In this document: one piece after another, positions 11,031 to 22,479 of the stretch
Layout: every line of letters begins with the position of its first letter
Position numbering within the stretch: position 1 is the stretch's first letter
Assembly: GCA_013400975.1 (NCBI GenBank)
Contig: WBMZ01014009.1
Span: forward strand, 1 to 64,000
Length of the DNA: 64,000 nt
Direction: 5' to 3'
DNA from: Atrichornis clamosus
Taxonomy: Eukaryota > Chordata > Aves > Passeriformes > Menuridae
Notes under the pieces: model-generated
What the model saw: the letters and a program-made list of their open reading frames with translations, nothing else
Database searches by the model: none
Told to the model about the DNA's origin: nothing
Position numbers and translations under genes: made by a program

Positions 11031-11509
11031 CAATATTCCTATGCTTTTCTTTGAAATCCCAGGAAAAGTGTCCACCTCCCTCGTATCCTCATTCTAAAGG
11101 AAAAGGCAGAGGGAAGCATGATGTGAAAACAGGGAGATTCCATGATACTGTCTTCTCATCCTGTCACTAGCAACAAGTGCCTACAATGTAAAGCATACAT
11201 TAATTCAGTATTGAACAGATGGAACAAAACGGTGGACAGAGCAGATAGGGAAGAATGGTGCTCAAACACAAGGAAAAATTACAGTAATAGGTCATATACA
11301 ACATCTCCTTCCCTGCTTGCCAAGCCAGATCCTTTTCCAAGGACTCCATTCTCACAAGCTAACAATGGAAGCCTGCTCAGTGGGGAGCACCGAGGCTGGG
11401 TCTGCACGGGATGCAGGACAGCCGTGCCCCAGATCCCACTGGCGTGCTCCTCTCCCCCTCCCTGAGAAGTTGTCAGCAGAACCTGTTGGAGCAGGGGTTC
11501 GTTGACTGC
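11031..11509. other. Noncoding, nothing recognised
   Basis: Mixed composition; no supported feature. Confidence 0.5.
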
Positions 11510-11635
11510 TCCCTGTCCATTACAGCCTGGATTATAAGCATATTGCACAGTGCTCTCTGCACGGTGCTGGGGAAATCCAATACGCTGAAAGGTTAATGCA
11601 ATCAATTAGGGTGACAAGGAAGTGGAGTAAAGCCT
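11510..11635. promoter_or_regulatory. Candidate noncoding regulatory element
   Basis: The segment includes GATTATAAGCATATTGCAC and TTAATGCAATCAATTAGGG, that is POU-like and homeodomain-like cores within about 90 bases, just before a purine tract. The call is motif-based only. Confidence 0.3.
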
Positions 11636-11639
11636 TCTG

Positions 11640-11740
11640 AGTAGATGAAAGGGAGAGAGAGATGGAGACAGGGAAAAGCAAAGAGAAGCAGGGGGGGAGC
11701 AAAGAGTGGGAGGAGGAGAAGGATGAAGATAGCATACTGG
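11640..11740 (+). repeat. Purine-rich tract
   Basis: About 100 bases are nearly all A/G on the + strand, with GGGAGAGAGAGATGG, a GGGGGGG run and GGGAGGAGGAGAAGG. Such tracts can adopt triplex (H-DNA) structures and slip during replication. All frames here are low-complexity Lys/Glu/Arg or Ser/Leu/Phe. Confidence 0.75.
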
Positions 11741-12639
11741 GCTTGTGCAGAAGACCTCAGGGTGCTGGTATGGCCAAGGGCACCGTCCTGTCCCAGCATG
11801 GACAGAGGCAAGGCAGGCCATGAATCCCTGAGGCAGCTGGCGGACCAGGACTCCTTGTTCATGGCTTTTCCTGCCCTCTCCTGCAGGATGTGGAGCCCTG
11901 CTCAAACCGTAGCTGCCCAGGATGTCCTGCCACCAGCCTGCTCCTAATGCTGTTCACTGGGGGACTGGCAAAACTCCCTGTGCCTTTCCTGCCCAAGTAC
12001 ACACAACGCATGGAAGCAACTGCTTGGCTTTGCAAGGCAAAGGATCTCAGCAAGCCATGGGAAAGCATAAAGGGAGGAGAAAGAGGGAACAGGAAGGACA
12101 GAGGGAACTTCCTCTGGCTGTTCATACACTCTGTGCACAAAGGTGAGGATGAACATCATCTCTCTGTAGACCTCTTAGCTAGACACTGGTCATCACCACT
12201 GGCCGCTTGCCTGCACCTATCCCCTCATGTGTGTAAACACCTGTAACAGAGGTGCTCTCTTACTTTTCCAGCCTCCTTCCACATGTGTCAACCTGGGCTT
12301 TCCTGCAATGCCAGAGGACAAACCACAGCCAGTCTCCAGCCACAGCAGGTTCACCCCTGCCTGCAGATGATTTAATGAGGGTGCTGCCACACTCAACCCA
12401 GCAGCACAGCGTGGAGACCCCAGTGCCATAATGTGCATCCTGCTGCTCTGTCCGGCATGGCACAGGCCTTCCCCGGGGCATTCTGCTCAGGGGAGAGCCC
12501 CATCCTTCCCCTCCAGCCCCCTGAGCCGCTGCCGATGGCTGAACTCCTGCTCTCTGACCCCCGAGCAGTGCGGTACTTCATTAACCTGGGCTGACAGGTC
12601 AGCGAGCGCAGCCCCTTCCTACCACGGCTCCTGCTCAGG
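11741..12639. other. Noncoding, nothing recognised
   Basis: Mixed composition with overlapping accidental frames; no repeat or exon could be supported. Confidence 0.5.
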
Positions 12640-12790
12640 CACAGCTCAGCTGGGGAGAACGTGACACCAGCTCATTAGGACAAATTATTACTCTATAACC
12701 CCTGCTGCAATGTCCCTTAATATGCCTATTTAGCAAGAGACAAGTCCTGGTGGGCTCCTCGGCATTAAAACAACCTCACAAATCACCAGA
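12640..12790. promoter_or_regulatory. Candidate conserved noncoding element
   Basis: The block holds CTCATTAGGACAAATTATTAC, CCTTAATATGCCTATTTAGC and GGCATTAAAACAACC, giving several homeodomain- and MEF2-like AT cores between GC-rich flanks. The regulatory call is inferred. Confidence 0.35.
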
Positions 12791-13534
12791 GGCACAAGCA
12801 CCGTGATCTCCGCTTCCAGGGGCGGAGAGAGGGCGGCAGTTCCCTGTCTGGGTGCTGGAGGGGCGCAGAGTCCAGGGCTCTTCCCCTGCAGCAAAATGAA
12901 GCTCCAGGTGTTGCTGGGAGATGTTCTGCAGGCAGGGGGTTGCCGTCTGGCTGTGGCTCACAGTGCTGCCGAACATGTCCAAGCTTCAGCACGACGAGGT
13001 GTTGTTCCCTCGTTGAAATCCACTGATGAAGTATTCTGGAATGCCCATTCAAACTGTGGGGCCTGCTTCCCTCTGCCTTATCCCTGCCTAACTCTTCCCT
13101 CAGCACTAACAGCAATGTCACATTCCACGCAAGACCTACAAGACTTGAATGTTTCCCTGTGATATATATTAAGTCAGTGCCTGGCTTCCCAAATCCATCC
13201 ACAGCACTAACCTTCCTACTTGCTCACTCCTTCAGGTTAACCAGCAAAGGCAAAGAGCAAGTTTGGAAGCTGACACTACTGGCAGGCAGCGTGTGCTGCC
13301 TTCCCATCTGAGGCCATGCTAAATTTTGGGGGATAAACCCACTGCACATGAAAGCAATCAGCTCACACCTTTGCAGGGAGGGCTGTCAGCTGTCTGGGCC
13401 TAATCCACAAATTACAGAACTGCCGTAGTTTTGGGCACAGTGAGATATCACAGGAGAAGACAAACGCAGGCAAATGTCAGAGGAAGACTGCTACCAAACA
13501 AGAACAGGGAGCATGAGGAAATCAACCTTCAGCC
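12791..13534. other. Noncoding, nothing recognised
   Basis: Mixed composition; no repeat, RNA gene or splice-flanked frame identified. Confidence 0.5.
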
Positions 13535-13790
13535 TGACCTTTAGGAGAGAGAAAAGAGAGAAATAAAACAGTGATTCATAAAACAGAGAGAAGTGACAGC
13601 AGTGCCAGGCAGGAGACAGTGAGGAAGAAAAGTAATGGAAAGAAGAGAAGAAAGTGTGAAAAGTGTGTGATACTCGGCACAGAGAAGGGCAGGATGAGAG
13701 CAAACGGACAGAGAAATGAGGGACCTGAGAGCAAGAGAGAGAGGGAGAGCAGGAGGAAAAGGGGGAGAAAAGAGCAAGAATAGCCACGCA
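13535..13790 (+). repeat. Long purine-rich tract
   Basis: About 250 bases are dominated by A and G on the + strand (GGAGAGAGAAAAGAGAGAAA, AGGAAGAAAAG, GAGAGAGAGGGAGAGC and similar). The corresponding - strand frames are Ser/Leu/Phe/Pro-rich and not genuine proteins. Confidence 0.75.
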
Positions 13791-14010
13791 GCGAGGAGCA
13801 TGCGGGCAAGGCAGAGTGCTGTAACCAGGGTTGTGAAGCATGAAAAGGGAAGAATCTGCCTGTTCCTTTCAGCACTCAGAGCATGGCGCTCAGTGGTGAC
13901 CTACACTGTGCCCGGCTGTGATCACGTTTTCAGGGCCACTGCCTGCCGATCCCAAACAATGATGGGGAGCCTTTGAAGTTAGAGAAAGAAGCCGCAATGT
14001 GAACTGGGGA

Positions 14011-14155
14011 CTTTTTTTTTCCCTTTCCTCCCCTCCTTGCCCCCCCCCCCCCACTTTTTCAAGGGCCAGGGAAAGGAGGGAGGAAAAGGAAGGCCTGAAG
14101 GGGTGGGAGGAAGGTTGGGGGAGAGGTTGCAAGGACAGAACAGAGAGTTGCTCTC
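14011..14155. repeat. Pyrimidine tract followed by its near reverse complement
   Basis: A T/C tract (14011-14058), with nine T's and thirteen C's, is followed after about 15 bases by a G/A tract. CCTTTCCTCCCCTCCTT at 14022-14038 pairs with AAGGAGGGAGGAAAAGG at about 14073-14089, with one offset. Single strands could fold into a foldback with a C-rich loop. The C13 run is a likely site of sequencing error. Confidence 0.7.
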
Positions 14156-16979
14156 GGTGGGGTGCCCCGAAACGAGAGAGACAAAAAGAAAACAAACAGT
14201 TTATGAGTAGGGCACATGCTGCCTGTGTCTGCATGCCCCGCGCGGCCGGCCCACCATGCTCCCAGGGAGGCTTCTGTTCCCCAGCAATGATGGATAGACA
14301 CATAGGGCCATTCAGGCCTGCCATGTTACAGCAGCAGTATTTACATAACACTGGCCTTCCACCGGTCACCTCTGACACCGCCCAGCCCGGCTTGGGGCCC
14401 CCTCCCACCCCAGCCAGCCCGAGCCCCTCTGATGTTGCTCAGACTCAGTCCATGAGCTCCCCAAAACCAGGCATTGTGCGTCCCCACTGTTGCAGGGATG
14501 CTCTGAGTGCAGACACACCACAGCGAGTGCTCCTGGCACCTCTGAGTGACGTTCCACAGGGCAGAACACTTCCCACCCTCCCCACAGCCTCTCCTGTCCT
14601 CAGACCTGTCTTGGTGCCTGGGGATGGAGAGAAGCAATGGGAGAGGCCCAATGTGGTAGTGCGCCAGGGGTACAGAGCAGAGACACAGGGAGAGAGTTGG
14701 AACTCTTCAGGTGACATACAAGGAGCTTCATGGTCCTCCTGAGGCCACAAGGAAGAGGCAGGGGCAGCAGGAACTGCCTCAGTGTGGCAGGAACTTCTCA
14801 GTAAGCATCATCTGAGGTGGCACAGGGAGCGTCTTACCCAAAACATGGAGATGAGGCATTTAAGAGACACAATCACCTTCCATTTCCCTGGGCTTTCGAC
14901 CTCTAACTCTTACCAGGCACAGACTAAGTGACCATCCAGCTCTAGGAGACTGTGAAACTGGGGCTTTTTCTTGTAAGACAAACCATAAGGATCTAGGTAA
15001 AGGGAAAACCCATGAAAGTCAAGATTCTGCTGGACACGCAGAGCTGCTTCCATACTACCACCATGGTGCTGCAGTCTGAATAGAGAAAAACGTGCCAGAA
15101 GAGGAGGAGAACGTGCACATCACCATCTGAATTATGTGAACTGAGCTCAGCAAAACCTCACGATAGATGGAGACTGCATCCTATTCAGTTAAAAGAACTT
15201 TAAATCCATCTCCCCCAGCCCACATGGATGAAGATAAAGCAGTTCCTTCTCACCAAAACCCTTACACACTGTTCTATCTGTAATGATAGGGGCAGTAGAG
15301 AAGATACTGAGGAAAACCCACAGTGACAACACCAGGTGCCCAGAACAACTGGTGTACAAAGACAAAGAGAGGATTAGGACATACATAGGCCATGTCTGCA
15401 TTAGACCTTCTTCTGTTTACATCTCTCTTTATGACTAACAATGATCCAACCCCAGAAACTCTAGTGCAGACACGGCCACAGTGAGCAGGCTGTAAGTGTG
15501 AGAGACACAGAGAGGAAAAGAGAACCCAGGAGAGCATAGTGACATACCCATTGCAGTCTGAAGTCTCTCCTACCTTTCGGAGATATCAAGGCCTGGTTTC
15601 TTGCCTCGTTTTTAGCTCTAAATTCACTTCATTCTAGAGATGGAAAAGAAAGGATCCAGTTAAAACACAGGGCACATGTGAGCTAGAGCCAAAGCACAGA
15701 CACTCACAAAAGCTGCGTAAGAACCCAGCTGCCAGCAGGTCTAGCATGGGACATTCAGACTCCACAAAGGAACAAAATGCTTTCCTACTCCTGGCTGTAC
15801 CTGGCAGTGCCATGCACCCCATGAGACACACAGTGCTCCAGCACTTCTCTGTGTAAGAGGCTCCTAATGAGGGTTGGGAATTATTTCACAGAGAGAGTGG
15901 CTATTACTGGCCTGAATCCTGCCAGGTGCCAGAGAGAGACCTTGTGCTGGTCTGCACCACACTTTGCCCACACATCCTTCGGCTCCACGTCAAATTTTTC
16001 CCTTTCCAATCTTCCCATTTCTTCTGCTGATCCCTCTTTCCCAGAGGATCACCCATGTGCTAATGCTGAAGCCTCCCTTGCACACCAGTGGGGCACAAGA
16101 TGACGTGGTGCAGGACTGGGTCCCATGGCCTTATCCACTCATCTGTGTATTTTCTGCCCAGGAAAATGCAGAGAGTGAGGAGGAAGGAGAAGAGGGACAG
16201 GGGAAAAAAGTCACAGCAAAACACATGAAAAGTAAATTGAATTATTTAAGACCATATGTTCCAAAAATGTGACAGAGCATAAAAGCCATGCCGTGAGACT
16301 TCTAGAGGGGGTTATCCTGCACAGGCAGGGTGGGAGGAGAGCTGGTGGGAGGGGGAGGACTGCTCTGCAGCCCCTCCCAGAGCCGGGAGGTGGCCAGGAG
16401 CACAAGATGGCTTCATGCACAGTGGCGAGGGTGTTCGGCCCATTCCTGTAGCCTCTGTTTTGCAGCCCTGCCAAAACAGTTCTCATAACTGCCCAGGGTG
16501 GCAGTAGAATGACAAACTGCCCCGAGGTCATGCACAGTGAGCCCGTGGTTGAATCTGTGCCACACACACTGGCTCTCCGCAAGCTCCCTCTCCAGGCGGA
16601 AAAGGCAGGGTGTGCCGTGACTCAGCCCTTCTGGGACCCTCCTGAGCCCCTTGCAGGGCAAAAGTGAGAAGGGTTCAGAGGACCCTCTGCTGTTGCCATG
16701 ACTTGCCCCTGTGTTCCGGGGCCCTGGCACTCCGTGCGTGTGGACAGCCTCCTCCCTTCACTCATGCTCCGCCACTGCCAAAGATAGATGCTGGGTGTTG
16801 GCTGGGATCCAGAGCAGTAAGGAGCTGGTGAGATATCCCAGATGGATGGATGGACATGAGAGAGAGCCCCTCGGTTGAGGAACATGCATAACCAGCCTGG
16901 CTCCTTCCTTTCCCACTCAAATCCTGGTGCTAAGAAGGCTGAGGGCACAGCTGGAGTAACAGCTCCCTGACTTGAGGTG
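14156..16979. other. Noncoding; a weak exon-like frame at 14285-14710
   Basis: No confident gene was found. A polypyrimidine/acceptor CTTCTGTTCCCCAG ends at 14284, a frame stays open, and a donor-like TTCAG|GTGACA occurs at 14710/14711. The 142-codon peptide is Pro/Ser/Thr-rich and unrecognised. The rest of the span shows no repeat or RNA gene that I can name. Confidence 0.4.
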
Positions 16980-17165
16980 CTTCTTCCACCCTGGCACCTT
17001 CGGTTCTTCTGGCTCTCTCATTCCTTCTTCCACCTTTTTCTTCCCTTTGTTCTCCCTTTCTTCCTTGCTCTTTCCATTGCTTTCTCTGCCACTCTGTCAT
17101 GCTGTTTTTCCTATCCCTCTCTTTTGTTCTCTCCCTCTTTCCCAAGCTCTCTGCCTGTAACTGTC
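16980..17165 (+). repeat. Pyrimidine-rich tract
   Basis: About 185 bases are nearly all C/T on the + strand, with repeated TTCTTC, CCCTTT and CTCTTTC words. It is a simple-sequence-like tract adjoining the next AT-rich candidate element. Confidence 0.75.
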
Positions 17166-17199
17166 TGCCTTCCTGCCTTCACTCCCTCACCCCTGCGCA

Positions 17200-17470
17200 T
17201 GATCAATTCTTCATTGGGTTTGAGTTTTTAATTGTTTTTTTTTTACTCCTCTTCTTTCGGCTGCAGCTTATCAATGATGCAAGAGGAATAACGCCAATTT
17301 ACTTAGAATGTGTAATCCCCAAATCAGATTGGGGGATTGTATGAGGCAATATGACCTTGCATATGTCTCCATTAAAGCCAGCCAGGCCTCCTCTTGTATT
17401 CTGTGTTCCCAGTACATATTTAGACAGATAACGCTAATTGTACTTGACATGTCCTCTTAAGGATGGACTC
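17200..17470. promoter_or_regulatory. Candidate conserved noncoding element
   Basis: An AT-rich, non-repetitive block contains GTTTTTAATTG, CTTATCAATGATGCAAGAGG, CCAATTTACTTAGAATG, AATCAGATTGGGGGATTG and GATAACGCTAATTGTAC. The mixture of homeodomain, GATA-like and C/EBP-like cores without strand bias is typical of developmental enhancers. Conservation was not tested. Confidence 0.45.
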
Positions 17471-17504
17471 TACCCTCCCCCAGCTCTGCTTCCCTGCCTG
17501 ACAA

Positions 17505-17660
17505 TGTGCCAGAGCCGAGCCCGCTTGCTTGCAGCATGACACGGCACGGCACGGCACCTGTGGGAACGGCTGGGTGGGCGGCCGGCACGGCCCTCAGGCC
17601 CAGCCCCGCTGAAGGAGCACCGGCCGGCCTCCAGCACTGCACCGCGCCGTGTGGGAAGGG
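17505..17660. promoter_or_regulatory. CpG-rich patch between two candidate elements
   Basis: About 150 bases are GC-rich with many CpGs, including a short CGGCA tandem run (GACACGGCACGGCACGGCAC) and GGGCGGCCGGCACGG. It separates the AT-rich blocks at 17200-17470 and 17700-17930. No donor site or transcript evidence is visible, so it may be an orphan CpG island. Confidence 0.5.
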
Positions 17661-17699
17661 GGCCTGAGAGGGCAAGGAGCAGGGGGAGCGCTTCTGGGA

Positions 17700-17930
17700 C
17701 ATAGTTAATCTGAGATTACACACTGTTACTGTGTCAATCATGGATTCTCTAGGAAAAAAAGCCTCCAGACTAAGACAGAAGACTTGTTTGCCATGAACAC
17801 CTTTGACGTCTCCGTCATTTCCAATGATGAGCTTTCACCCCGCACCTCTCAGCTCCCACATTTGCTTTGGGTAAATATTTGTATTTGGCTACTGGACCCC
17901 AGATCCAGCTTTTTGGCAACATCACTGGAA
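17700..17930. promoter_or_regulatory. Candidate conserved noncoding element
   Basis: The block holds ATAGTTAATCTGAGATTAC, GTGTCAATCATGG, TTTGACGTCTCCGTCATTTCC (CRE-like) and TTGGGTAAATATTTG (forkhead-like). It ends where the CR1 insertion starts, so that insertion may mark its right limit. Confidence 0.42.
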
Positions 17931-17937
17931 AATTATA

Positions 17938-18295
17938 AAATCCTAGAATGGTTTGGGTTGGAAGGGACCTCTAAAGGTCACATAGTCCAAGCCCCCTGCC
18001 AAGGCCAGGGACACCTACCATTATCCCAGGTTGCTTCAAGCNAGGTTGCTTCTGTCCAACCTGGCCTTGGACACTTCCAGGGATGGGGCAGACACAGCTT
18101 CTCTGGGCAGCCTGTGCCCGGGCCTCACCACCCTTACTGTAGCAGTTTTCTTAGTTACATCTAGGCTAAATTGTCCCTTTTTTAGTCTAAGACCATCACC
18201 CCTTGTCCAATCACTACAGGTCTTGCTAAAAAGTTTGTCCCCATCTTTCTTGTAAGCCCCCCTGAAGAAGCACTGAAAGGCTGCCTCTTCCCCGT
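17938..18295 (-). mobile_element. CR1 LINE 3' fragment, antisense
   Basis: The + strand reads as the inverted CR1 3' region: TCCTAGAATGGTTTGGGTTG, GGAAGGGACCTCTAAAGGTC, CCAACCTGGCCTTGGACACT, TCCAGGGATGGGGCAGACAC, CACCCCTTGTCCAATCACTA and CTGAAAGGCTGCC. About 355 bases remain, 5'-truncated and noncoding. An N at 18042 sits between two copies of AGGTTGCTTC, a local duplication not expected in CR1. Confidence 0.95.
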
Positions 18296-18479
18296 GCCTG
18301 CCGTTCATCACTGCTCCAGAGCAGACATGCAGGACGCAGGAGGAGGAGGGGGGCTTATTCCAAGGAAACCAAAGGATCCAAACTCTTTGCCAAAGTGGAC
18401 TCAGTTTTTTTTTTCCCCTTGACACAACATCCTAATTCGACTTTTTCAGTATCTTTCCTTCAACAACCTTTTTTCCTTC

Positions 18480-18780
18480 CTCCCCTTCCTACCCAGCAAC
18501 TGCACATTTATTAATTCATGAGGCACTAATTAGTTCTTTGTTTAATTTTGTGTTAAACAGACTGACCGGAATGATAACGACTTGCAGCGTTGCATTACGG
18601 TCCCCAACCGCCCCTGTTTTCTGACAACAAGGGAGCGCACTGAGACTGGCGTGATGAACCCCAATTCCCACTCCAGTTGCACTTCATTAAGTCAAAATGT
18701 GACAAGAAGCTTAGAGAGCAACTTTCAGATCGGATCGCACATAACAATTGGGCAGGAAACTTTCCAAGGGGGAAGCGGGA
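18480..18780. promoter_or_regulatory. Candidate conserved noncoding element
   Basis: The block starts with CATTTATTAATTCATGAGGC and ACTAATTAGTTCTTTG, continues through TAACGACTTGCAGCGTTGC and CACTTCATTAAGTC, and reaches CATAACAATTGGGC (SOX-like ACAATTG). Retained CpGs in an otherwise AT-rich block suggest constraint. It is one of the stronger candidates here. Confidence 0.5.
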
Positions 18781-20154
18781 GAGGCACTTGCAGCGAAGGC
18801 TGGCACCACGCACAATCCCCTGGCGTGCCTGCCTTAAAGGAGCCGGCTCAGGCTGTCCAGGCAGGACTCAGGGCACGTGCTGGCAGTGACAGCTGCCAGG
18901 GGAGGAAGAGGACAGGAAGGGCAGCAAGACAAGCCAAAGGCAGGCAGGGCAGCACAGGAGGCTCCCCTTGTTTCCTCTGCAACGATGGGTTGTGTTGAGA
19001 ACCATTGAGCCCAGGTGGGATAATACCTCAGCGGGTCACTTAATGAGCTCTGAGGATACCTTCAGGCACCTTCAACTCCATGCCTCAGTTTCCCCCCTGT
19101 AGCTCTACAGTGAAACAGCTGGTGATCCTCAGCTGCTCTTCAGTTGTCAAGAACTACACAATTACCATGGAGCCCCTAAACTGCAAAGGAAGAGGGCGAA
19201 TACTGGCACCTACATTGCTAAAATCTGAAGGGAAGGGACAGCTCTGACACCAGGGAGAGGGACAGCTGCTCTCCCAAGGAGTGAGCTGTGCCTTCATCCA
19301 ACTTTGTACAGTGCCTGACGCTCCAGTGGCACTACCAAGTTTTGAAACTATCCTGATCAGTATAGTAACAGCAATAAATTTGATAGACTGCAAAGCAAGC
19401 AGGCATTGAGCCCTCTGCACTCAGCTCTACAGGTGGGAATCCAGCCACCCAAGCGCTGCCCATCCCTAAGCTCTGATGAGAACTATAGGTGCCTCACTAG
19501 TAGCAGCCATTGCACAGAGTTTGGGTGTGTGGTCACATGTCCAGCCTGGACCAACCATCACCTGGCAAAAAACACCTGAGCATGATTTACTCCTCAGCAC
19601 CAGTCAACACGGGACTGACAGATGACAGACAGCCTGGGTCATGACCAGGTGGATCCGTCCCAGCCTTGCTGGCACATGAGGGTGTTCAGTGGCCACCTCC
19701 TTGAGCCCCTTCTGGTTCACTGAAGGGCAGTGAGATGCTAATAGCCTAAGGAGAAGTGGAAAGGGCCTTACAACACCTCCTGAGAGGGTAGGAGTGTGTG
19801 AAAAGTAAAAGGAGACTATCCAAATGCAAAGAACATGGAAGAAGTTTTGCCAGAAATCAAATATATCTTCAGCTACTGCACAGACGTCAGCTGTGGAAAT
19901 AAGGCAAGATCACCTAAAAGTGAAATGAACTGCAAGGTCTCAATGACCTTTCTAGCAGGTATTTTTCCACATTTCTCCTCATCCCTTTCCCCCCACGATA
20001 GGAAGACTCATCTCTAGCCTTGCTCTGCAGAGGCCCAAAGCTCAACTAAGGTCCAAAACACTGTCAAGCCATGTAAGGGACTCTGTGAGGGTGTCATCAG
20101 GACCGGGCAGGACATGAGAGCTGTAAGGGAGTGCAGAGCCATATGTCCTGGGCA
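18781..20154. other. Noncoding with a possible MIR fragment
   Basis: No gene was found. At about 19065-19125 the + strand has CATGCCTCAGTTTCCCCCCT, matching the MIR 'tgcctcagtttccccatctg' block, preceded by a weak GGTCACTTAATGAGC. This may be a short sense MIR remnant. The rest is unremarkable. Confidence 0.45.
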
Positions 20155-20262
20155 CGGCAGGGCAGGGCAGGGCAGGGCAGGGCCAGGGCCAGGGCCAGGG
20201 ACAGGGGCAGGGGCAGGGGCAGGGGCAGGGNCAGGGGAAGGGGCAGGGGCAGGGGCAGGGGA
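20155..20262 (+). repeat. GC-rich minisatellite with G-quadruplex potential
   Basis: Three successive subarrays are visible on the + strand: about five GGGCA pentamers, then about three GGGCCA hexamers, then about ten GGGGCA-type hexamers with one GGGGAA variant. An ambiguous base lies at 20231. Dozens of G3-G4 runs with loops of 2-3 bases make the + strand strongly G-quadruplex-prone. Copy number is probably polymorphic and may be mis-assembled. Confidence 0.95.
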
Positions 20263-22479
20263 GAGAGCTCTGCCACAGAAGCCTCTGAGCCCCATGGGAC
20301 ACCTGCAAAGCTCCAGTCTCCTAGTGCATTATCAGTGTTTTCACCTGAGTAAGCTGTAACCATACCAGTCTTTGGCAAAGGGACCAGGCTGCAGCAAGGT
20401 AGCACAGCATGGTGTTTGCCAGTACACTCACAGCTGAACAACACACAGATCTGAGAGCAGACGTGTTTGCGCTGGCTTCCATCTTTCATGAATCTGGAAT
20501 GCAGCAGGGACCTCTATGACTGACAAAAAGGCTGTTCCTCCATGACAGAAATCTGAGGAAGACACCACATCCGTCTGATTTCAGTTCTATGTGTGCTCTG
20601 GATCCCATTAAAAGGCACATGTAGATATTAACACTCAGTTGGAGGGTTGGACTGGTGTCCAGTAAGGGCAAAAGCACGCATTTAACACTTAAAGCAAGGA
20701 CAGCTGAGAAGATTCAGGTTTCCTGGGGACAAGAAACACACCCTCCTGTCACCAGCCCAACACACCTTCTTGGTTTTGCAGAAGGGCTGGAATATTCCAG
20801 CTGCTCTAAAGATCCAGTTGAGCAGTCCCACCCAACTATCAACTCCTGCCAATCTTAGGTTGTTCAGCTAAAAAGGCCTGGGTTGAAGGAGAGGGAAACT
20901 CCTGTTATCTCCCATTTCCCCCTTTCTTGGCTGCCACTACAAGGCAACACCAACAGTGCAGCACAAACCAGTTCCATCCCCAGTTGTAGGGCTACACAGC
21001 TTCCAGTGCTCCCATCAAAGTTCTGTGCTGAAAATTCACAAGCATCCCAAATAGGTCATGGTCTGCCCCCTCCTCCTAAAACAACATGCTGAAATGTCCT
21101 AGACGCTATCCCCAATCCTCTTCAACCACGAAAACTCTCCTCCCAGGATTACGGGCCCACTGCCCCCCTTCTCTTCCCCTCCATCTGGCTGGGAGCAGCC
21201 TGGGACCAAATGCTCTTCCCAGCCCTGGGAGAACCCTGCAGTTTCTCTCTAATAAAAAAGAAAAATGGGAGCTATAAAAAAGGCAAAGCAAAGCAAAGCA
21301 AAGGGAAATCACTGCAAAGGAGGAAAAGAGCAAAGCCCCCTTCTCTTCCCATCCTGTCCCCATTACCTGCCTTCAGCACTGGGTAGAGCTGTCTGCTTCG
21401 CTCTGGCAGAGACTCCCCTTGGCACAGCGCTCCCTGGGGAGATCCTGCCCTGCCTCTCACCCTGTCCCCTCTGCTCAACCCTGTTGAGCAGAGCTGAGCT
21501 CAGTAAAGATGATCATGCAAAAAGGAGGAGGAAAACCAGCACTGGGCAGTAGGAAAGGGACACAGGCCATTCTGGAGGTAACCCTGCAGCTCAGTGCCCA
21601 CCGGCCACCTCAGGGGTGCTGGAGCCAGGCAGGGGACAGAGGGGCAAGGACAGCATCCACTGCCAGTCTCAGCTTCCCAGCAGGGATGGCACCCAGGACC
21701 AGGGAAGGCTCTAGACCCCCCACTCACAGTGCAGATACAGCACAGCCCAGCAGAGCAGGAGGGGAGTGCCAAGGGGAGACCCTAAGGGGTTCACCTCCCG
21801 CCACGGCATCTGTAAAGCACAGCAGTCCCCAAACTTGGTATTCAACAGCCCTGGGCTGGCTCCTGCTAATTTGCTGTCAGGCTGCCTAAGCAAACCAATT
21901 AAAGCTAATCATTAATTACAAAAAAGAGAGAAAGAAAAAGACCCTGCATAAATGGAAAACTGGAAAGGGCATGGGGAAAAGAAGGACAGGAGGGAGCAGA
22001 GTGAGAGAAGAGAGCTTGAGGAAGTGGCCAGGGGGTAAGAAAAGCGTTTTAAAATCCCAGGTGCAGAGTCTGGGAGGAAGGCAGCAAGTGGTTTCCCCGG
22101 ACAGGCTGAGGAGAGGCAAACGTGAGGGAATCAGGGAGGATCCAAGAAAAAAGCAACAGTGCTGCGGACGGTGAGGCACATGCCGAGCCCAGGTGGGAGC
22201 CAGCACTGATACAGCCACGAGGCTGGCTCCACCCAGCCCCCGCAGGGCCCTGCCATAGCCAGAGCAGCGTGAGCTGCCTTTGACAGAAGAGTGGGCACCT
22301 GCCAGCCTTCGGAGACAGAGCAGGGGAGGAGGAAGTTGTAGGGGAGCAGAGCAAGTGAGGAGGGCAGAGCCAGGGGTATCCACCAGGACTGGGGAGCGCT
22401 GTCCCTCCATGTCAGGGCTACCAGCTCTCCCTGAGCAAATGTCTTTAGATGGGAATGAAAAATGGGGCATTTATGAAAA
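20263..22479. other. Noncoding with a small AAAGC microsatellite
   Basis: No gene was found. A short (GCAAA)n run lies at 21282-21304. Purine-rich patches occur near 21910-22140. Overlapping frames on both strands lack recognisable domains. Confidence 0.55.

Noticed and set aside
13541..13875. Multiple Ser/Leu/Phe-rich frames suggesting membrane segments
   Set aside because: Artefacts of the 13535-13790 purine tract.
20014..20489. Pro-Ala or Leu-Pro dipeptide repeat protein
   Set aside because: Translation of the G-rich minisatellite, with an ambiguous base inside.
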